Part shown: positions 50,536 through 59,563 of the stretch, in pieces
Numbering within the stretch: position 1 is the stretch's first letter
Layout: every line of letters starts with the position of its first letter
Program-made: the position numbers and the translations under genes
The notes under the pieces: model-generated
Database searches by the model: none
What the model was told of the DNA's origin: nothing
Seen by the model: the letters and a program-made list of their open reading frames with translations, nothing else
NCBI GenBank assembly: GCA_963797535.1
Contig: CAWCPQ010000001.1
Span: 2,666,001 to 2,730,000, forward strand
Source: JAWWOL01 sp963797535
GTDB lineage: Bacteria > Actinomycetota > Actinomycetes > JAWWOL01
DNA: 64,000 nucleotides
Direction: 5' to 3'

Positions 50536-53078
50536 GCACGACGCTCGCCCCGCCGCCGGTCTCGGGGCCGCGGGCACGGCACGGTGGCGCACCGGCACGT
50601 CGGGCGATCCGTCGATGGGCCTGGCGACTGCTGCGACGAGAGTGGCGCCAGCAGCTGCTCGTCATCGGACTGCTCACCGTCGCGGTCGCTGCCACCACCG
50701 TCGGGCTCGGACTCGTCGACAATCTCCAGAACACCGACGAAGGCGCGTTCGGTACGGCCACCGCGCGGATCGAGATCGGCAACAACCCCGGGCCGAACGG
50801 GCTCGCCACGGACCTGGCCGCAGCCCGCAAGACGTTCGGCACCGTCGAAGCCATCGCCCACGAGAGCGTTCCGGTCCCCGGATCGATCACTCCGGTGGAT
50901 CTTCGCAGCCAGGATCCGCATGGGGTCTACAGCAAGCCGACGCTGCGCCTCGTCTCCGGCGCCTACCCCACCGGCGCCGCCCAGGCGGCGGTGACCCGGG
51001 CCGTCGCGAAGACGTTCGACCTGAAGGTTGGATCGACGTGGACCGTGGACGGGCGACCGTTGCACGTGGTCGGCATCGTCGAGAACCCCAAGGACCTGCA
51101 GGACGCCTTCGGCCTGGTTGCGCCCGGTCAGATCGCCTCCCCGTCGACCATCAGCCTGCTCTTCGACTCCGCCGGCGGCCGGGCGACCAACTTCCGGGCA
51201 CCGGCAGGCTCGGTCCAGTCCGTCATGGCCTCCGGCGGCAACGCGGCTCAGCAGCAACGCAACAAGGCCATCGCGGTGCTGCTCCTGTCCACGATCGGGC
51301 TCATCTTCATCGGCCTGCTCTCGGTCGCCGGCTTCACCGTGATGGCGCACCGACGGCTCCGGGCGCTGGGGATGATCGGCGCGATGGGCGCCACCGACCG
51401 GCAGGTGCGCCGAGTCATGCTGGCCAACGGGGCAGCGGTCGGCGTCGTGGGTGCGACCACCGGTGTCGGGCTGGGGCTTGCGATCTGGTTCGTACTGACA
51501 CCGGCCTTTGAGCAGGTGGTCGGCCACGTGTACGACCCGTTCGCGCTCCCGTGGTGGGCCGTGGTTGCAGGTGCTGTCCTCGCGGTGCTGACCTCGATCG
51601 CCGCGTCGTGGTGGCCGGCTCGCACAGCAGCCAAGCTCCCGATCGTGGCGGCGCTGTCCGGTCGCCCTGCTCCGCCCCAACCGGCACACCGATTCGCCCT
51701 GCTCGGCACGGTGCTCGCGGCTGCGGGCTTCATCGCGCTGATCCTGGCGCGCAACGTGCACCCCCTCTTGATCGTGTCCGGCATCGTGGGGATCACGGCA
51801 GGCATGCTGCTGCTCGCCCCCCTCGGGATCCGGGTGCTGGCGGCCCCTGCTCGCCGGGCGCCGGTCGCCGTGCGGCTCGCCCTGCGCGACCTCGCCCGCT
51901 ACCAGAGCCGTTCCGGAGCAGCGCTGGCCGCCGTCAGCCTGGCCGTCGGAATCGCAGGCACCATAGCCGTGACTGCCGCCGCGGCGCAGGCCCACGACAA
52001 GACCCTCAGCGGCGGCAATCTGCCCAACAACCAGCTCATCGTCTGGCTCGCCAACCCCAACGACCAGAGCAGCGGCCCGGGGATGAAGGTCACCCACGTC
52101 ACGCAGGGAGCAGCCGCCGGCACTCCGACGGTGCCCGACCCGGCCCTGGTTGCCAACGCCCGGTCGACTGCCAACGCCATCGCGCAAGCAGTAGGGGGCG
52201 GCGCGGCCGTCGAGCTGGACAACGCACTCGACCTGAAAACGCCGTTGCCCGCGGGAGCGCCGCCCGATGCCGACCTGGCAAGCCTGGTGCATCCGATCAC
52301 CGTTCCGGGACATGGCCACGGCTGGACCCAAGTCGCCGTCCCGTACGCGGCAACCCCGGAAATCCTTGGCCTGTACGGGATCTCGCCCAACGCTATCGCC
52401 GCGGACAGTGCGGTCATCAGCTCGCGAACCGACCTGAGCGGGATCCAGCTCGGCACGGGCTTCCTCGGGGACTTCACGTCGGTCAAGGCGCAGACGTCCG
52501 GACTGCTGCCGAACTACACGTCGGCGCCGAACACACTGCTCACGGCCAAGGCGATGGCGGCTCGGGGCTACACCGCGGAGCCGGCCGGCTGGCTGGTCGC
52601 GGCCAAGCATCCACTCACCGAGGCGCAGATCACCGACGCGCGCAACCGTGCTGCGGCAGCCGGGGTCTCGATCGAGTCCAGGACCGGACCGAGCCGCACA
52701 CTGCAGAACCTTCGCGACTACTCGACGCTGGCCGGCGTGCTCGTCGCGCTGGGTGTGCTTGCCATGACCGTCGGCCTGATCCGCAGTGAGACCGCAGGAG
52801 ACCTGCTCACGATCGCAGCGGCCGGCGCCAGCAGCAGGACCCGGCGCACCTTGAACGCATCGTCGGCAGGAGCGCTCGCGATGCTCGGCGCGTTGCTCGG
52901 TACGGCCACGGCCTACCTGGCGCTGATCGCCTGGCACTGGCACGACGTCAGCTATCTCAACAAGCCGCCGTACTCGGACCTGGCCGTCCTGATCATCGGC
53001 CTGCCGGTCCTGGCGTTCGCGGGAGCGTGGCTGCTCGGCCGTACTCCCAAGAGTCTCGCGAAACGTCCGCTGGAGTAG
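50532..53078 (+). CDS. FtsX-like ABC transporter permease
   Basis: This 848-residue protein starts ATGA-coupled to the ATPase gene. It has an N-terminal membrane segment and a large extracytoplasmic domain (about residues 60-230). Several membrane segments with FtsX-type spacing follow (FIGLLSVAGFTVMAHRRLRA, and again near the C-terminus), with a second external domain. The ten-helix, two-FtsX-domain layout is typical of bacitracin/peptide-exporter-like and MacB-related permeases of Gram-positive bacteria. Confidence 0.9.
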   Translation: MSTTLAPPPVSGPRARHGGAPARRAIRRWAWRLLRREWRQQLLVIGLLTVAVAATTVGLGLVDNLQNTDEGAFGTATARIEIGNNPGPNGLATDLAAARKTFGTVEAIAHESVPVPGSITPVDLRSQDPHGVYSKPTLRLVSGAYPTGAAQAAVTRAVAKTFDLKVGSTWTVDGRPLHVVGIVENPKDLQDAFGLVAPGQIASPSTISLLFDSAGGRATNFRAPAGSVQSVMASGGNAAQQQRNKAIAVLLLSTIGLIFIGLLSVAGFTVMAHRRLRALGMIGAMGATDRQVRRVMLANGAAVGVVGATTGVGLGLAIWFVLTPAFEQVVGHVYDPFALPWWAVVAGAVLAVLTSIAASWWPARTAAKLPIVAALSGRPAPPQPAHRFALLGTVLAAAGFIALILARNVHPLLIVSGIVGITAGMLLLAPLGIRVLAAPARRAPVAVRLALRDLARYQSRSGAALAAVSLAVGIAGTIAVTAAAAQAHDKTLSGGNLPNNQLIVWLANPNDQSSGPGMKVTHVTQGAAAGTPTVPDPALVANARSTANAIAQAVGGGAAVELDNALDLKTPLPAGAPPDADLASLVHPITVPGHGHGWTQVAVPYAATPEILGLYGISPNAIAADSAVISSRTDLSGIQLGTGFLGDFTSVKAQTSGLLPNYTSAPNTLLTAKAMAARGYTAEPAGWLVAAKHPLTEAQITDARNRAAAAGVSIESRTGPSRTLQNLRDYSTLAGVLVALGVLAMTVGLIRSETAGDLLTIAAAGASSRTRRTLNASSAGALAMLGALLGTATAYLALIAWHWHDVSYLNKPPYSDLAVLIIGLPVLAFAGAWLLGRTPKSLAKRPLE

Positions 53079-53120
53079 CTCGCCGGCATCACGAGTCCTG
53101 AAGCCGAGCAGCATCGACGA

Positions 53121-53176
53121 ATCGTTGCCCCCGAGCGACGGGCCGGGCGTAGTCTCGCTCGTGCGGGGGCAACGAT
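53121..53176. other. 13-bp inverted repeat before the GGDEF-EAL gene
   Basis: ATCGTTGCCCCCG (53121-53133) and CGGGGGCAACGAT (53164-53176) are perfect inverted repeats with a 30-nt loop that contains AGCGA and TCGCT. The right arm ends 15 bp before the ATG at 53192. It may terminate the ABC operon, act as an operator, or form a structured 5' leader of the c-di-GMP gene. Confidence 0.55.
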
Positions 53177-53191
53177 CGCTGGCGGGGGTCC

Positions 53192-55915
53192 ATGCAGGAC
53201 GAGCGAGACGGTGTCGGCGGGGCGGGTGGCACCAGCCCGATGGCGAGTGCGAGTGCACGTCAGGCGCGTCGGTACGGACGTCTGCTCGAGCTCCAGACCC
53301 GCCTCGCCGAGAGCACCGCCGACCTCGAGTCCTTGCTGGACACCGTCGCGCGTGACAGCGCGGTCCTGCTCGGCGACACCTGCATGATCTTCAAGATCGA
53401 CGAAGCCGGCGAGTTCCTGGTGCCGGTCAGCAAGTTCCCTTCGGACCCCGAGGGCGACAACCTGCCAACCAGCATCGGCAAAGCGGGACCCGCCAGGGTC
53501 GGCGAAGGCATCGTCGGTGTTGCCGCCAGGGACAACCGCCCGATCCTGATCAAGGACACCGGAAACCCGGATAGCCGACGACGCCTGCATCCGCGCTACG
53601 TCCCGGTGGTCGACCGGTTTCTGATCCGTTCACTGATCTCCGTGCCACTGCGGGCACGCGGGCGTACGACGGGCGCGCTGCTGTTCGCCCGCACCGGCAC
53701 CAGCGCCGCCTACGACGAGGACGACCTGGCGCTGGCCGTCGACATCGGGCAACGGGTCGCGCTGGCGATGGACAACGCCGAGCTGCTCGCCCGGACCGCG
53801 AGAGAGGCTCAGGGTCACCGCGGCGCGCTGGCGGAGATCGAGGCGACACGGGCGCGCTACCGCGAGCTGCTCGACTCCTCTCCGATCCCGATGTCGGTGC
53901 TCGTGGCCGACGAGCACCTCTATGCCAACACCGCCGCGACGCGGATGTTCGGCGTCGAGCTGCCCGACCAGCTGGTCGGGCACAGCGTGCTGCAGTTCAT
54001 CCACCCGGACGACCGTGAGAACGTCGCCCGGCGGGCGGACGGAGTGGCCAGGGCCGTGCTCTCGACCGCAGGCCTGCAGTTCCGGCTGCTGCGACCCGAC
54101 GGCGACGAGCTGATCGTCACCGCCATCGGGGCACCGTGCACCTGGGAGGGCCGCAGCGGTGTCCAGGTGATGTACGAGGACATCACCGACCGTGCCAGAG
54201 CCGAGTCGCACCGGCTCGAACGCGAGCGGTTCCACGCCGAGGTGCTCGACGCGATGCCGGTGTACGCCCTGGTGCTCGACACTGACGGCCACGTGCTCCT
54301 GACCAACCGGGCGTGGGCCGACAACCTGGCCCGGCTCGGCTATCCGGGCAGCGTTCCGGTCGGCACCGACTTCATTGACGCCTGCCGGCAGGCGACCGGC
54401 GAGATCAGGGCGCTAGCGCTGCACGTCGCCGAGGGGGTGCAGTCGGTGCTACGCGGTGGCTCGCACTTCACGTTCGACCTGCCACTGACCTACCCCGACG
54501 GCAGCATCGACTGGTTCACGCTGACGGCGATCCCGATGTCGGCGGCAAGTGCACGAGCCATCATCACGATGACCAAGATCACCCAGCGCAAGGTGTTCGA
54601 GGCCGAGCTCGCCCACCAGGCGACGCACGACCCGCTGACCGGCCTGCCGAACCGGCTGCTGCTCCAGGACCGGCTCGACTTCGCCCTCGCCGCACGGACC
54701 CGCAAGGGGCACCTGGTCGCGGCGATCTTCATCGACATCGACCATTTCAAGCTGATCAACGACAGCTACGGGCACGAGGCCGGCGACGCGGTTCTCACCG
54801 GTGTGGCCGAACGGCTGTCCGCCGCCGTACGGCCTTCGGACACGGTGACCAGGTTCGCGGGCGACGAGTTCGTGGTCGTGTGCGAGGCCCTCGGGGACCC
54901 GGCGCGCGTGATGGGGCTGGCGGCGCGCCTTCTGGAGTCATTGCAGGGCAGCTATCCCGTACCCGGTGCCGAACTGGAGATCTCGGTCAGCACCGGGATC
55001 GCGATCGCCGGACCCGACGACAGCGCCGACGACGTCGTGCGCAACGCCGACACGGCGATGTTCGAGGCCAAGTCGCGTGGCCGTGACCGGGTGGTCGTTT
55101 TCGACACGGCGCTGTCCGGCCGGGCCCGCGCCCGTCTCGACATGACCCAGGGCCTGCGGTACGCCATCGAGCGCGGCGAGCTACAGGTCCTCTACCAGCC
55201 GCAGCTCGACCTGCTCGAGGGGCGGATTGCCGGCGTCGAGGCCCTGCTGCGCTGGAACCGGCCGGGCTTCGGCCAGGTGCAGCCCGAGACGTTCATCCCG
55301 GTCGCCGAGGAGAGCGGGCTCATCGTCAGCATCGGCGAGTGGGTGATCGAGCAGGCCTGCACGATGGCGGCGTCCCGTACCGCCGGCTCCGCCATCACCG
55401 TCGCGGTCAACCTCTCCGCCCGGCAGCTCGGGGCGCTCAACCTGGTGAAGTCGATCCGGAACACCCTGCAGGAGACCGGCCTCGACCCCGCGCTGCTGAC
55501 CCTCGAGCTGACCGAGAGCACCGTCATGGACGACCCGGTCGCTGCCAGCGTGATCCTCGAGCAGCTCAAGCAGCTCGGGGTACGGCTGTCCATCGACGAC
55601 TTCGGCACGGGCTACTCGTCGCTCGCCTACCTGCAGCGCTTCCCCGTCGACGAGCTGAAGATCGACCAGTCCTTCGTCGACGGCCTCGGCACCGAGACCA
55701 GCGACGACGCCATCGTCTCCGGCATCATCTCCCTCGCCCGGACGCTGGGCCTCGAGATCGTGGCCGAGGGGATCGAGACGCAGCTGCAGCTGCGGCGGCT
55801 GCGCGAGCTGGGGTGCGAGCGGGCGCAGGGCTTCCTCATCGCCCAGGCGCTGAACGCAGCCGACCTGCACCGGTGGCTCGAGGACAACATGGTCTACAAC
55901 CCGGTCGTCGGCTAG
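53192..55915 (+). CDS. GAF-PAS-GGDEF-EAL cyclic-di-GMP turnover enzyme
   Basis: This encodes 907 residues from ATG 53192. An N-terminal GAF domain (about 30-200) precedes two PAS-like domains (about 220-460). The GGDEF domain has DPLTGLPNR and the active loop RFAGDEF. The EAL domain keeps EALLRW, the Glu of LELTES, DDFGTGYSSL, ELKIDQSFV and VAEGIE. Both domains therefore look catalytically intact, giving a bifunctional or switchable diguanylate cyclase/phosphodiesterase. No membrane span is present. It supplies or removes the ligand of an RsiG-type protein such as the one at 5354-5917. Confidence 0.93.
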   Translation: MQDERDGVGGAGGTSPMASASARQARRYGRLLELQTRLAESTADLESLLDTVARDSAVLLGDTCMIFKIDEAGEFLVPVSKFPSDPEGDNLPTSIGKAGPARVGEGIVGVAARDNRPILIKDTGNPDSRRRLHPRYVPVVDRFLIRSLISVPLRARGRTTGALLFARTGTSAAYDEDDLALAVDIGQRVALAMDNAELLARTAREAQGHRGALAEIEATRARYRELLDSSPIPMSVLVADEHLYANTAATRMFGVELPDQLVGHSVLQFIHPDDRENVARRADGVARAVLSTAGLQFRLLRPDGDELIVTAIGAPCTWEGRSGVQVMYEDITDRARAESHRLERERFHAEVLDAMPVYALVLDTDGHVLLTNRAWADNLARLGYPGSVPVGTDFIDACRQATGEIRALALHVAEGVQSVLRGGSHFTFDLPLTYPDGSIDWFTLTAIPMSAASARAIITMTKITQRKVFEAELAHQATHDPLTGLPNRLLLQDRLDFALAARTRKGHLVAAIFIDIDHFKLINDSYGHEAGDAVLTGVAERLSAAVRPSDTVTRFAGDEFVVVCEALGDPARVMGLAARLLESLQGSYPVPGAELEISVSTGIAIAGPDDSADDVVRNADTAMFEAKSRGRDRVVVFDTALSGRARARLDMTQGLRYAIERGELQVLYQPQLDLLEGRIAGVEALLRWNRPGFGQVQPETFIPVAEESGLIVSIGEWVIEQACTMAASRTAGSAITVAVNLSARQLGALNLVKSIRNTLQETGLDPALLTLELTESTVMDDPVAASVILEQLKQLGVRLSIDDFGTGYSSLAYLQRFPVDELKIDQSFVDGLGTETSDDAIVSGIISLARTLGLEIVAEGIETQLQLRRLRELGCERAQGFLIAQALNAADLHRWLEDNMVYNPVVG

Positions 55916-55931
55916 GTCGGACAACGCAGAA

Positions 55932-55957
55932 GGCCGGTCACGCGAGCATGACCGGCC
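55932..55957 (+). terminator. Terminator hairpin after the GGDEF-EAL gene
   Basis: GGCCGGTCA (55932-55940) and TGACCGGCC (55949-55957) form a perfect 9-bp stem with an 8-nt loop, 17 bp after the stop codon. It also lies just beyond the 3' end of the convergent tRNA-Ser. Confidence 0.75.
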
Positions 55958-55977
55958 CTGCTGTCGCTGTGGTGTGG

Positions 55978-56064
55978 CGGTGGAGGTGGGATTTGAACCC
56001 ACGGAGGAGTTGCCCCCTCACACGCTTTCGAGGCGTGCGCGCTCGGCCACTACGCGACTCCACC
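55978..56064 (-). tRNA. tRNA-Ser (CGA)
   Basis: On the minus strand: acceptor GGTGGAG/CTCCACC, anticodon stem CACGC/GCGTG with loop CTCGAAA (anticodon CGA), a long variable arm and T-arm GTGGG-TTCAAAT-CCCAC. The discriminator is G and CCA is not encoded. It lies just downstream of tadA, in the same orientation. Confidence 0.95.
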
Positions 56065-56069
56065 GTCGG

Positions 56070-56552
56070 CTAGCCTAGCGGACCGCCGGGGCTTCCGTCC
56101 CTGTGACCGCGGAAGAACGCCCGGAGCAGGTCGCCGGCCGCATCGGCACCGACGCCTTGCACGACTTCGGGGCGATGGTTCAGCCTGCGGTCCCGTACGA
56201 CGTCCCACAGCGAGCCGACCGCACCCGCCTTGGGATCGGCCGCCGCGTAGACGATCCGGTCGACCCGCGCGAGTACGGCGGCACCGGCGCACATCGTGCA
56301 GGGCTCGAGGGTGACGACGAGCGTGTGACCGGTAAGCCGCCAGTCCCCGACGGCGGCGGCGGCCCGGCGCAGCGCCAGGATCTCCGCGTGCGCCGTGGGG
56401 TCGCCGGTCAGCTCGCGTTCGTTGAAGCCCTCGCCGACCGGGTCGCCGCTCGGCCCGAGCACGACCGCACCGATGGGTACGTCACCGGCCGGCAGGGCCC
56501 GTACAGCGAGATCGAGGGCCGCCTGCATCGCCGCGTCCCACTGCGTCGTCAC
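56070..56552 (-). CDS. tadA: tRNA-specific adenosine deaminase
   Basis: This encodes 160 residues from GTG 56552, chosen because it overlaps the upstream stop (GTGA). The cytidine/deoxycytidylate-deaminase zinc site is TAHAEILAL (HAE) and EPCTMCAGA (PCxxC). TadA converts A34 to inosine in tRNA-Arg(ACG), needed for decoding CGN codons. It is co-transcribed with two partner-like genes upstream. Confidence 0.95.
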   Translation of the reverse strand: MTTQWDAAMQAALDLAVRALPAGDVPIGAVVLGPSGDPVGEGFNERELTGDPTAHAEILALRRAAAAVGDWRLTGHTLVVTLEPCTMCAGAAVLARVDRIVYAAADPKAGAVGSLWDVVRDRRLNHRPEVVQGVGADAAGDLLRAFFRGHRDGSPGGPLG

Positions 56553-57043
56553 GCGCCGCGAAGGTCCTCGAGCACCTGGGCGCATCCGGCAGCCTCGCAC
56601 ACGGCGTAGATGACGTCGGCCGGCAGGTTGCCCTCCTCGGCGCACAGCTCGAGCAGCTCCGCGGCCGGGGTGCCGAGATCGCTGGCGATGCTGTCGTCGC
56701 CGCCCGGTTCGCCCTCGGGACGGGCGGCCGACTCGTCGTCGTCCTCGTCCTCGATGACCACCTCGGGCATCGTCAGGTCGTAGAACTTGGCCGCCAGCTC
56801 GCTGGTCTCGACGGCACGGATGTCCGAGATGAAGCTGCGCGGGTCGCTCTCGCCGTCGACGCGTACGGCGAGCATGTACTCGTCGTTCTCCTCGACCAAC
56901 AGCAGCGCCGTACCGGCCTCCTCGTCGAGCATGTCCCGCAGCAGCTCGGTCACGCCGTCGAGGTCCTCGAGCTCGTCGAGGTCGACCTCCTGCCCGGTCC
57001 AGCCGGCAGGCTTGCGCGCCACTGCGATGGCGAAGTACGGCAC
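56549..57043 (-). CDS. tRNA adenosine deaminase-associated protein
   Basis: This encodes 164 residues from GTG 57043. It matches the actinobacterial family encoded next to tadA (MPYFAIAVARKPAGWTGQEV start). An acidic central stretch (EDEDDDES) precedes a helical C-terminus. The function is unknown; the constant linkage and overlap with tadA suggest a role with the deaminase. A paralogue lies just upstream. Confidence 0.88.
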   Translation of the reverse strand: MPYFAIAVARKPAGWTGQEVDLDELEDLDGVTELLRDMLDEEAGTALLLVEENDEYMLAVRVDGESDPRSFISDIRAVETSELAAKFYDLTMPEVVIEDEDDDESAARPEGEPGGDDSIASDLGTPAAELLELCAEEGNLPADVIYAVCEAAGCAQVLEDLRGA

Positions 57044-57079
57044 GGCTTGTCTCCCCTTCGGGTTCCCTGTTGCGTTGGT

Positions 57080-57568
57080 CTAGCGGACAGCGCCCTCGAG
57101 GGCCCGTTCGTACACCTCACCAAAGCCGAGCCGGGCCGCGATCGCCGACAGCATCTCGTCGGCGTAGGCCTCGAGGTCGGACAGGATCGCGGTGAGCTCC
57201 ATCTCGTCCATGCCCAGGTCGGCGAAGATGGTCACGTCGCCGGCCGGCATCACGTCGTGGATCTCGTCGTCGCCGGGCACGGCTACGTCAAGGCTCTCGC
57301 ACACCTGGGCGGCCAGGTCCCAGGCGACGGCCGCGGTGATGTCCGACAGCAGCAGGCGTACGTCAGCGCCGATCACCCGCAGCGCGACGAAGAACTCGTC
57401 GGCGACGTTGACCAGGCCGAGCGCCCCACCCTCGCCGGGCTGCTGCCGCAACGCTGCCACGAGACCGTCGAGGTCCTCGGTGAGCCGCTCCGGCAGCACC
57501 CCGACCTGCCAGGCCTGCTCCTCGACGTAGGCCACAACGGCAAAATCCTCGATGGTGTCGAGCGCCAT
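57080..57568 (-). CDS. tRNA adenosine deaminase-associated protein paralogue
   Basis: This encodes 162 residues from ATG 57568. It has the same layout as the following gene: an N-terminal beta strand (FAVVAYVEEQAWQV), VADEFFVALRVIG, LLLSDITAAVAWDLA, an acidic centre (GDDEIHDVMP) and a helical end. Sequence identity between the two appears low, so the duplication is old or they are two subunits. It starts the leftward tadA operon. Confidence 0.82.
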   Translation of the reverse strand: MALDTIEDFAVVAYVEEQAWQVGVLPERLTEDLDGLVAALRQQPGEGGALGLVNVADEFFVALRVIGADVRLLLSDITAAVAWDLAAQVCESLDVAVPGDDEIHDVMPAGDVTIFADLGMDEMELTAILSDLEAYADEMLSAIAARLGFGEVYERALEGAVR

Positions 57569-57697
57569 GTCGTGTCCCTTCCGTCGCTGCCGCGGCCTGC
57601 CCCGTACGGCCGTAGCGTGATCGTTGCAGATGTTGGCCCGCGAGGCGATGTTTCGTTCGTGCCCACCTGCGCGGAAACAATCCCACTACGGCACAGC

Positions 57698-57737
57698 GTG
57701 TGACTTTCCCCCGCCCAGAGGCGGTACAAAGTCACAC
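57698..57737 (-). terminator. Two-tier hairpin downstream of recQ
   Basis: Outer arms GTGTGACTTT (57698-57707) and AAAGTCACAC (57728-57737) and inner arms CCGCC (57711-57715) and GGCGG (57720-57724) share one centre. They leave a 3x3 internal loop and a 4-nt loop. It lies 33 bp after the recQ stop in a 202-bp gap before the tadA operon. The form is very like the hairpin at 27715-27754. Confidence 0.65.
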
Positions 57738-57770
57738 GGTAACCCTGGCCCGCTGCATGAGGCCGCTGGC

Positions 57771-59420
57771 TCAGGCGGAGAGCAGGCCGCGATGGGCTAC
57801 GGCGTCGAGGGACAGCGTCCGGTAGCCGACCTCCTCGAACAGGACCACGATCCGGTCGCCCTCGTAGCGCATCACCACCCCGTTGCCCCACTCGGAGTGC
57901 CGCACTGACGACAGCAAGGGGTACGGGGAATCCTCCGGCGGTGCGGCCTCGGCAGCGGTCCCGGCGGCGCAGGTGTCGCAGTGCCCGCACGGCGCGTTGA
58001 GGTGCTCGCCGAAGTAGGAGAGCAGGTACTGCCGGCGGCACCCCTGCGTGTCCGCGTACCCGCGCATCATCTCGACCCTGGACTGCTCGACCCGGCGGTG
58101 CGCGTCGGCCACGCCCATCGCGTCGCGGGCGGCCGCAGCCACGTCGACCACGTCCGGGCAGGGCTCGAGCAGACCTTCGGCCGTCTCCTGCAACGACCCG
58201 CCCTGCTCGAGCAGGTTCACCAGCGCCGTGAGCCGCGACGGGGACATCTCCATCGCTTCGCGCAGGTCCGCGGGCGAGACCGGGCCGGCCATGTCCTGGT
58301 GCAGCAGGACGAGCGTCATCACCTTGCGCAGCGATGTCTCGTCCGGCGCCCCGGAGGCGAAGAACTTGCGCAGGCCGAAGTCCTCCTGCCGGTAGAACAG
58401 GACCGCCTCGGCGGGCAGCCCGTCCCGCCCCGACCGGCCGATCTCCTGGTAGTAGGTGTCCACGGAGTCGGGCACGTCGGCGTGCAGCACGAACCGCACG
58501 TTGGCCTTGTCGATGCCCATGCCGAAGGCGGTTGTTGCGACGACAACGTCGAGCCGGTCCGTCATGAACCTTTCCTGCACGTCGTCGCGGTCACGGGCCC
58601 GCATCCCGCCGTGGTACGGGGCGGCGCGCAGGCCGAGGTCGGTCAGGTCGTCGGCGTAGGCCTCCGCGTCCTTGCGCGTAGCCACGTAGACGATGCCCGG
58701 CTTGGCCTCGCTGGCTGCCCGTACCGACACCGCCTCGCGCTTGAGCTCCTCGTCCCGGAACGCCTCCACCGACAGCCGCAAGTTGGGCCGGTCGAATCCC
58801 CACACGACGTTGCGGGGGTCGCGCAGCCGCAGCCGCTCGATGATCTCGGTGCGTACGGGGGGCGACGCGGTCGCGGTCAGAGCGACCACCCTGGGCCGGC
58901 CGAGCTGTTCGATCACGGCGCCGAGTCGCAGGTACGCCGGCCGGAAGTCATGACCCCACGCGGAGACGCAGTGCGCCTCGTCGACGACGAACAGCGACGG
59001 CTTCGCTGCCTTGACCATCTCCACGACGTCACGCTTGGCCAGCTGCTCCGGCGACAGGAACAGGAACTCGACCGAACCCGTGGTGATGGCGTCGTACGCG
59101 GCCGCGCGGTGACTGCGGCTCTGCGAGGAGTTGGCGCTGACGGCCGTGGTCCCCACCCGGCTGAGCAGCGAGGCGACCTGGTCGCGCTGCAGCGAGATCA
59201 ACGGCGAGACCACCACCGTCGGCCCTTCGAGCAGCATGGCGGCGAGCTGGTAGACCGCCGACTTCCCCCAGCCCGTCGGCATGACGACGAGGGTGTCCCG
59301 GCCGTCGAGCAGGGACATGATCGCTTCCAGCTGGCCCGGCCGTAGTGCCTCGTACCCGAAGGTCGTCCGGGCAAGGTCGAGCACCTGGTCGCCCGAACTG
59401 CTGGACTCGGCCGATGTCAC
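57771..59420 (-). CDS. recQ: RecQ-family ATP-dependent DNA helicase
   Basis: This encodes 549 residues from GTG 59420. Helicase motif I is PTGWGKS (Trp where most have Ala/Ser), motif II DEAH (VVDEAHCVSAWGHDFRP) and motif VI GRSGRDG. The RecQ zinc domain has CRRQYLLSYFGEH and CGHCDTC. A short C-terminal WGNGVVMRYEGDRIVVLFE module replaces the HRDC domain. It unwinds DNA 3' to 5' in recombination and repair. Confidence 0.93.
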   Translation of the reverse strand: MTSAESSSSGDQVLDLARTTFGYEALRPGQLEAIMSLLDGRDTLVVMPTGWGKSAVYQLAAMLLEGPTVVVSPLISLQRDQVASLLSRVGTTAVSANSSQSRSHRAAAYDAITTGSVEFLFLSPEQLAKRDVVEMVKAAKPSLFVVDEAHCVSAWGHDFRPAYLRLGAVIEQLGRPRVVALTATASPPVRTEIIERLRLRDPRNVVWGFDRPNLRLSVEAFRDEELKREAVSVRAASEAKPGIVYVATRKDAEAYADDLTDLGLRAAPYHGGMRARDRDDVQERFMTDRLDVVVATTAFGMGIDKANVRFVLHADVPDSVDTYYQEIGRSGRDGLPAEAVLFYRQEDFGLRKFFASGAPDETSLRKVMTLVLLHQDMAGPVSPADLREAMEMSPSRLTALVNLLEQGGSLQETAEGLLEPCPDVVDVAAAARDAMGVADAHRRVEQSRVEMMRGYADTQGCRRQYLLSYFGEHLNAPCGHCDTCAAGTAAEAAPPEDSPYPLLSSVRHSEWGNGVVMRYEGDRIVVLFEEVGYRTLSLDAVAHRGLLSA

Positions 59421-59563
59421 AGCGAACTCCTTGCCGGAGGAAACCGGACAGGCGTGCGCAGCCCCGTCCGTACACCAGAAGTGATGCCGCCCCAGCCGGA
59501 AAACGAAACGTGTTTGCGGACCTCGCCTTTGGTGACCGAACCGGCCGATGGCAGGATCGAGGG

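Noticed and set aside
50478..53258. Open frame of 926 codons opposite the FtsX-type permease
   Set aside because: Low-complexity Arg/Gly/Asp product without motifs; the plus-strand permease is translationally coupled to its ATPase.
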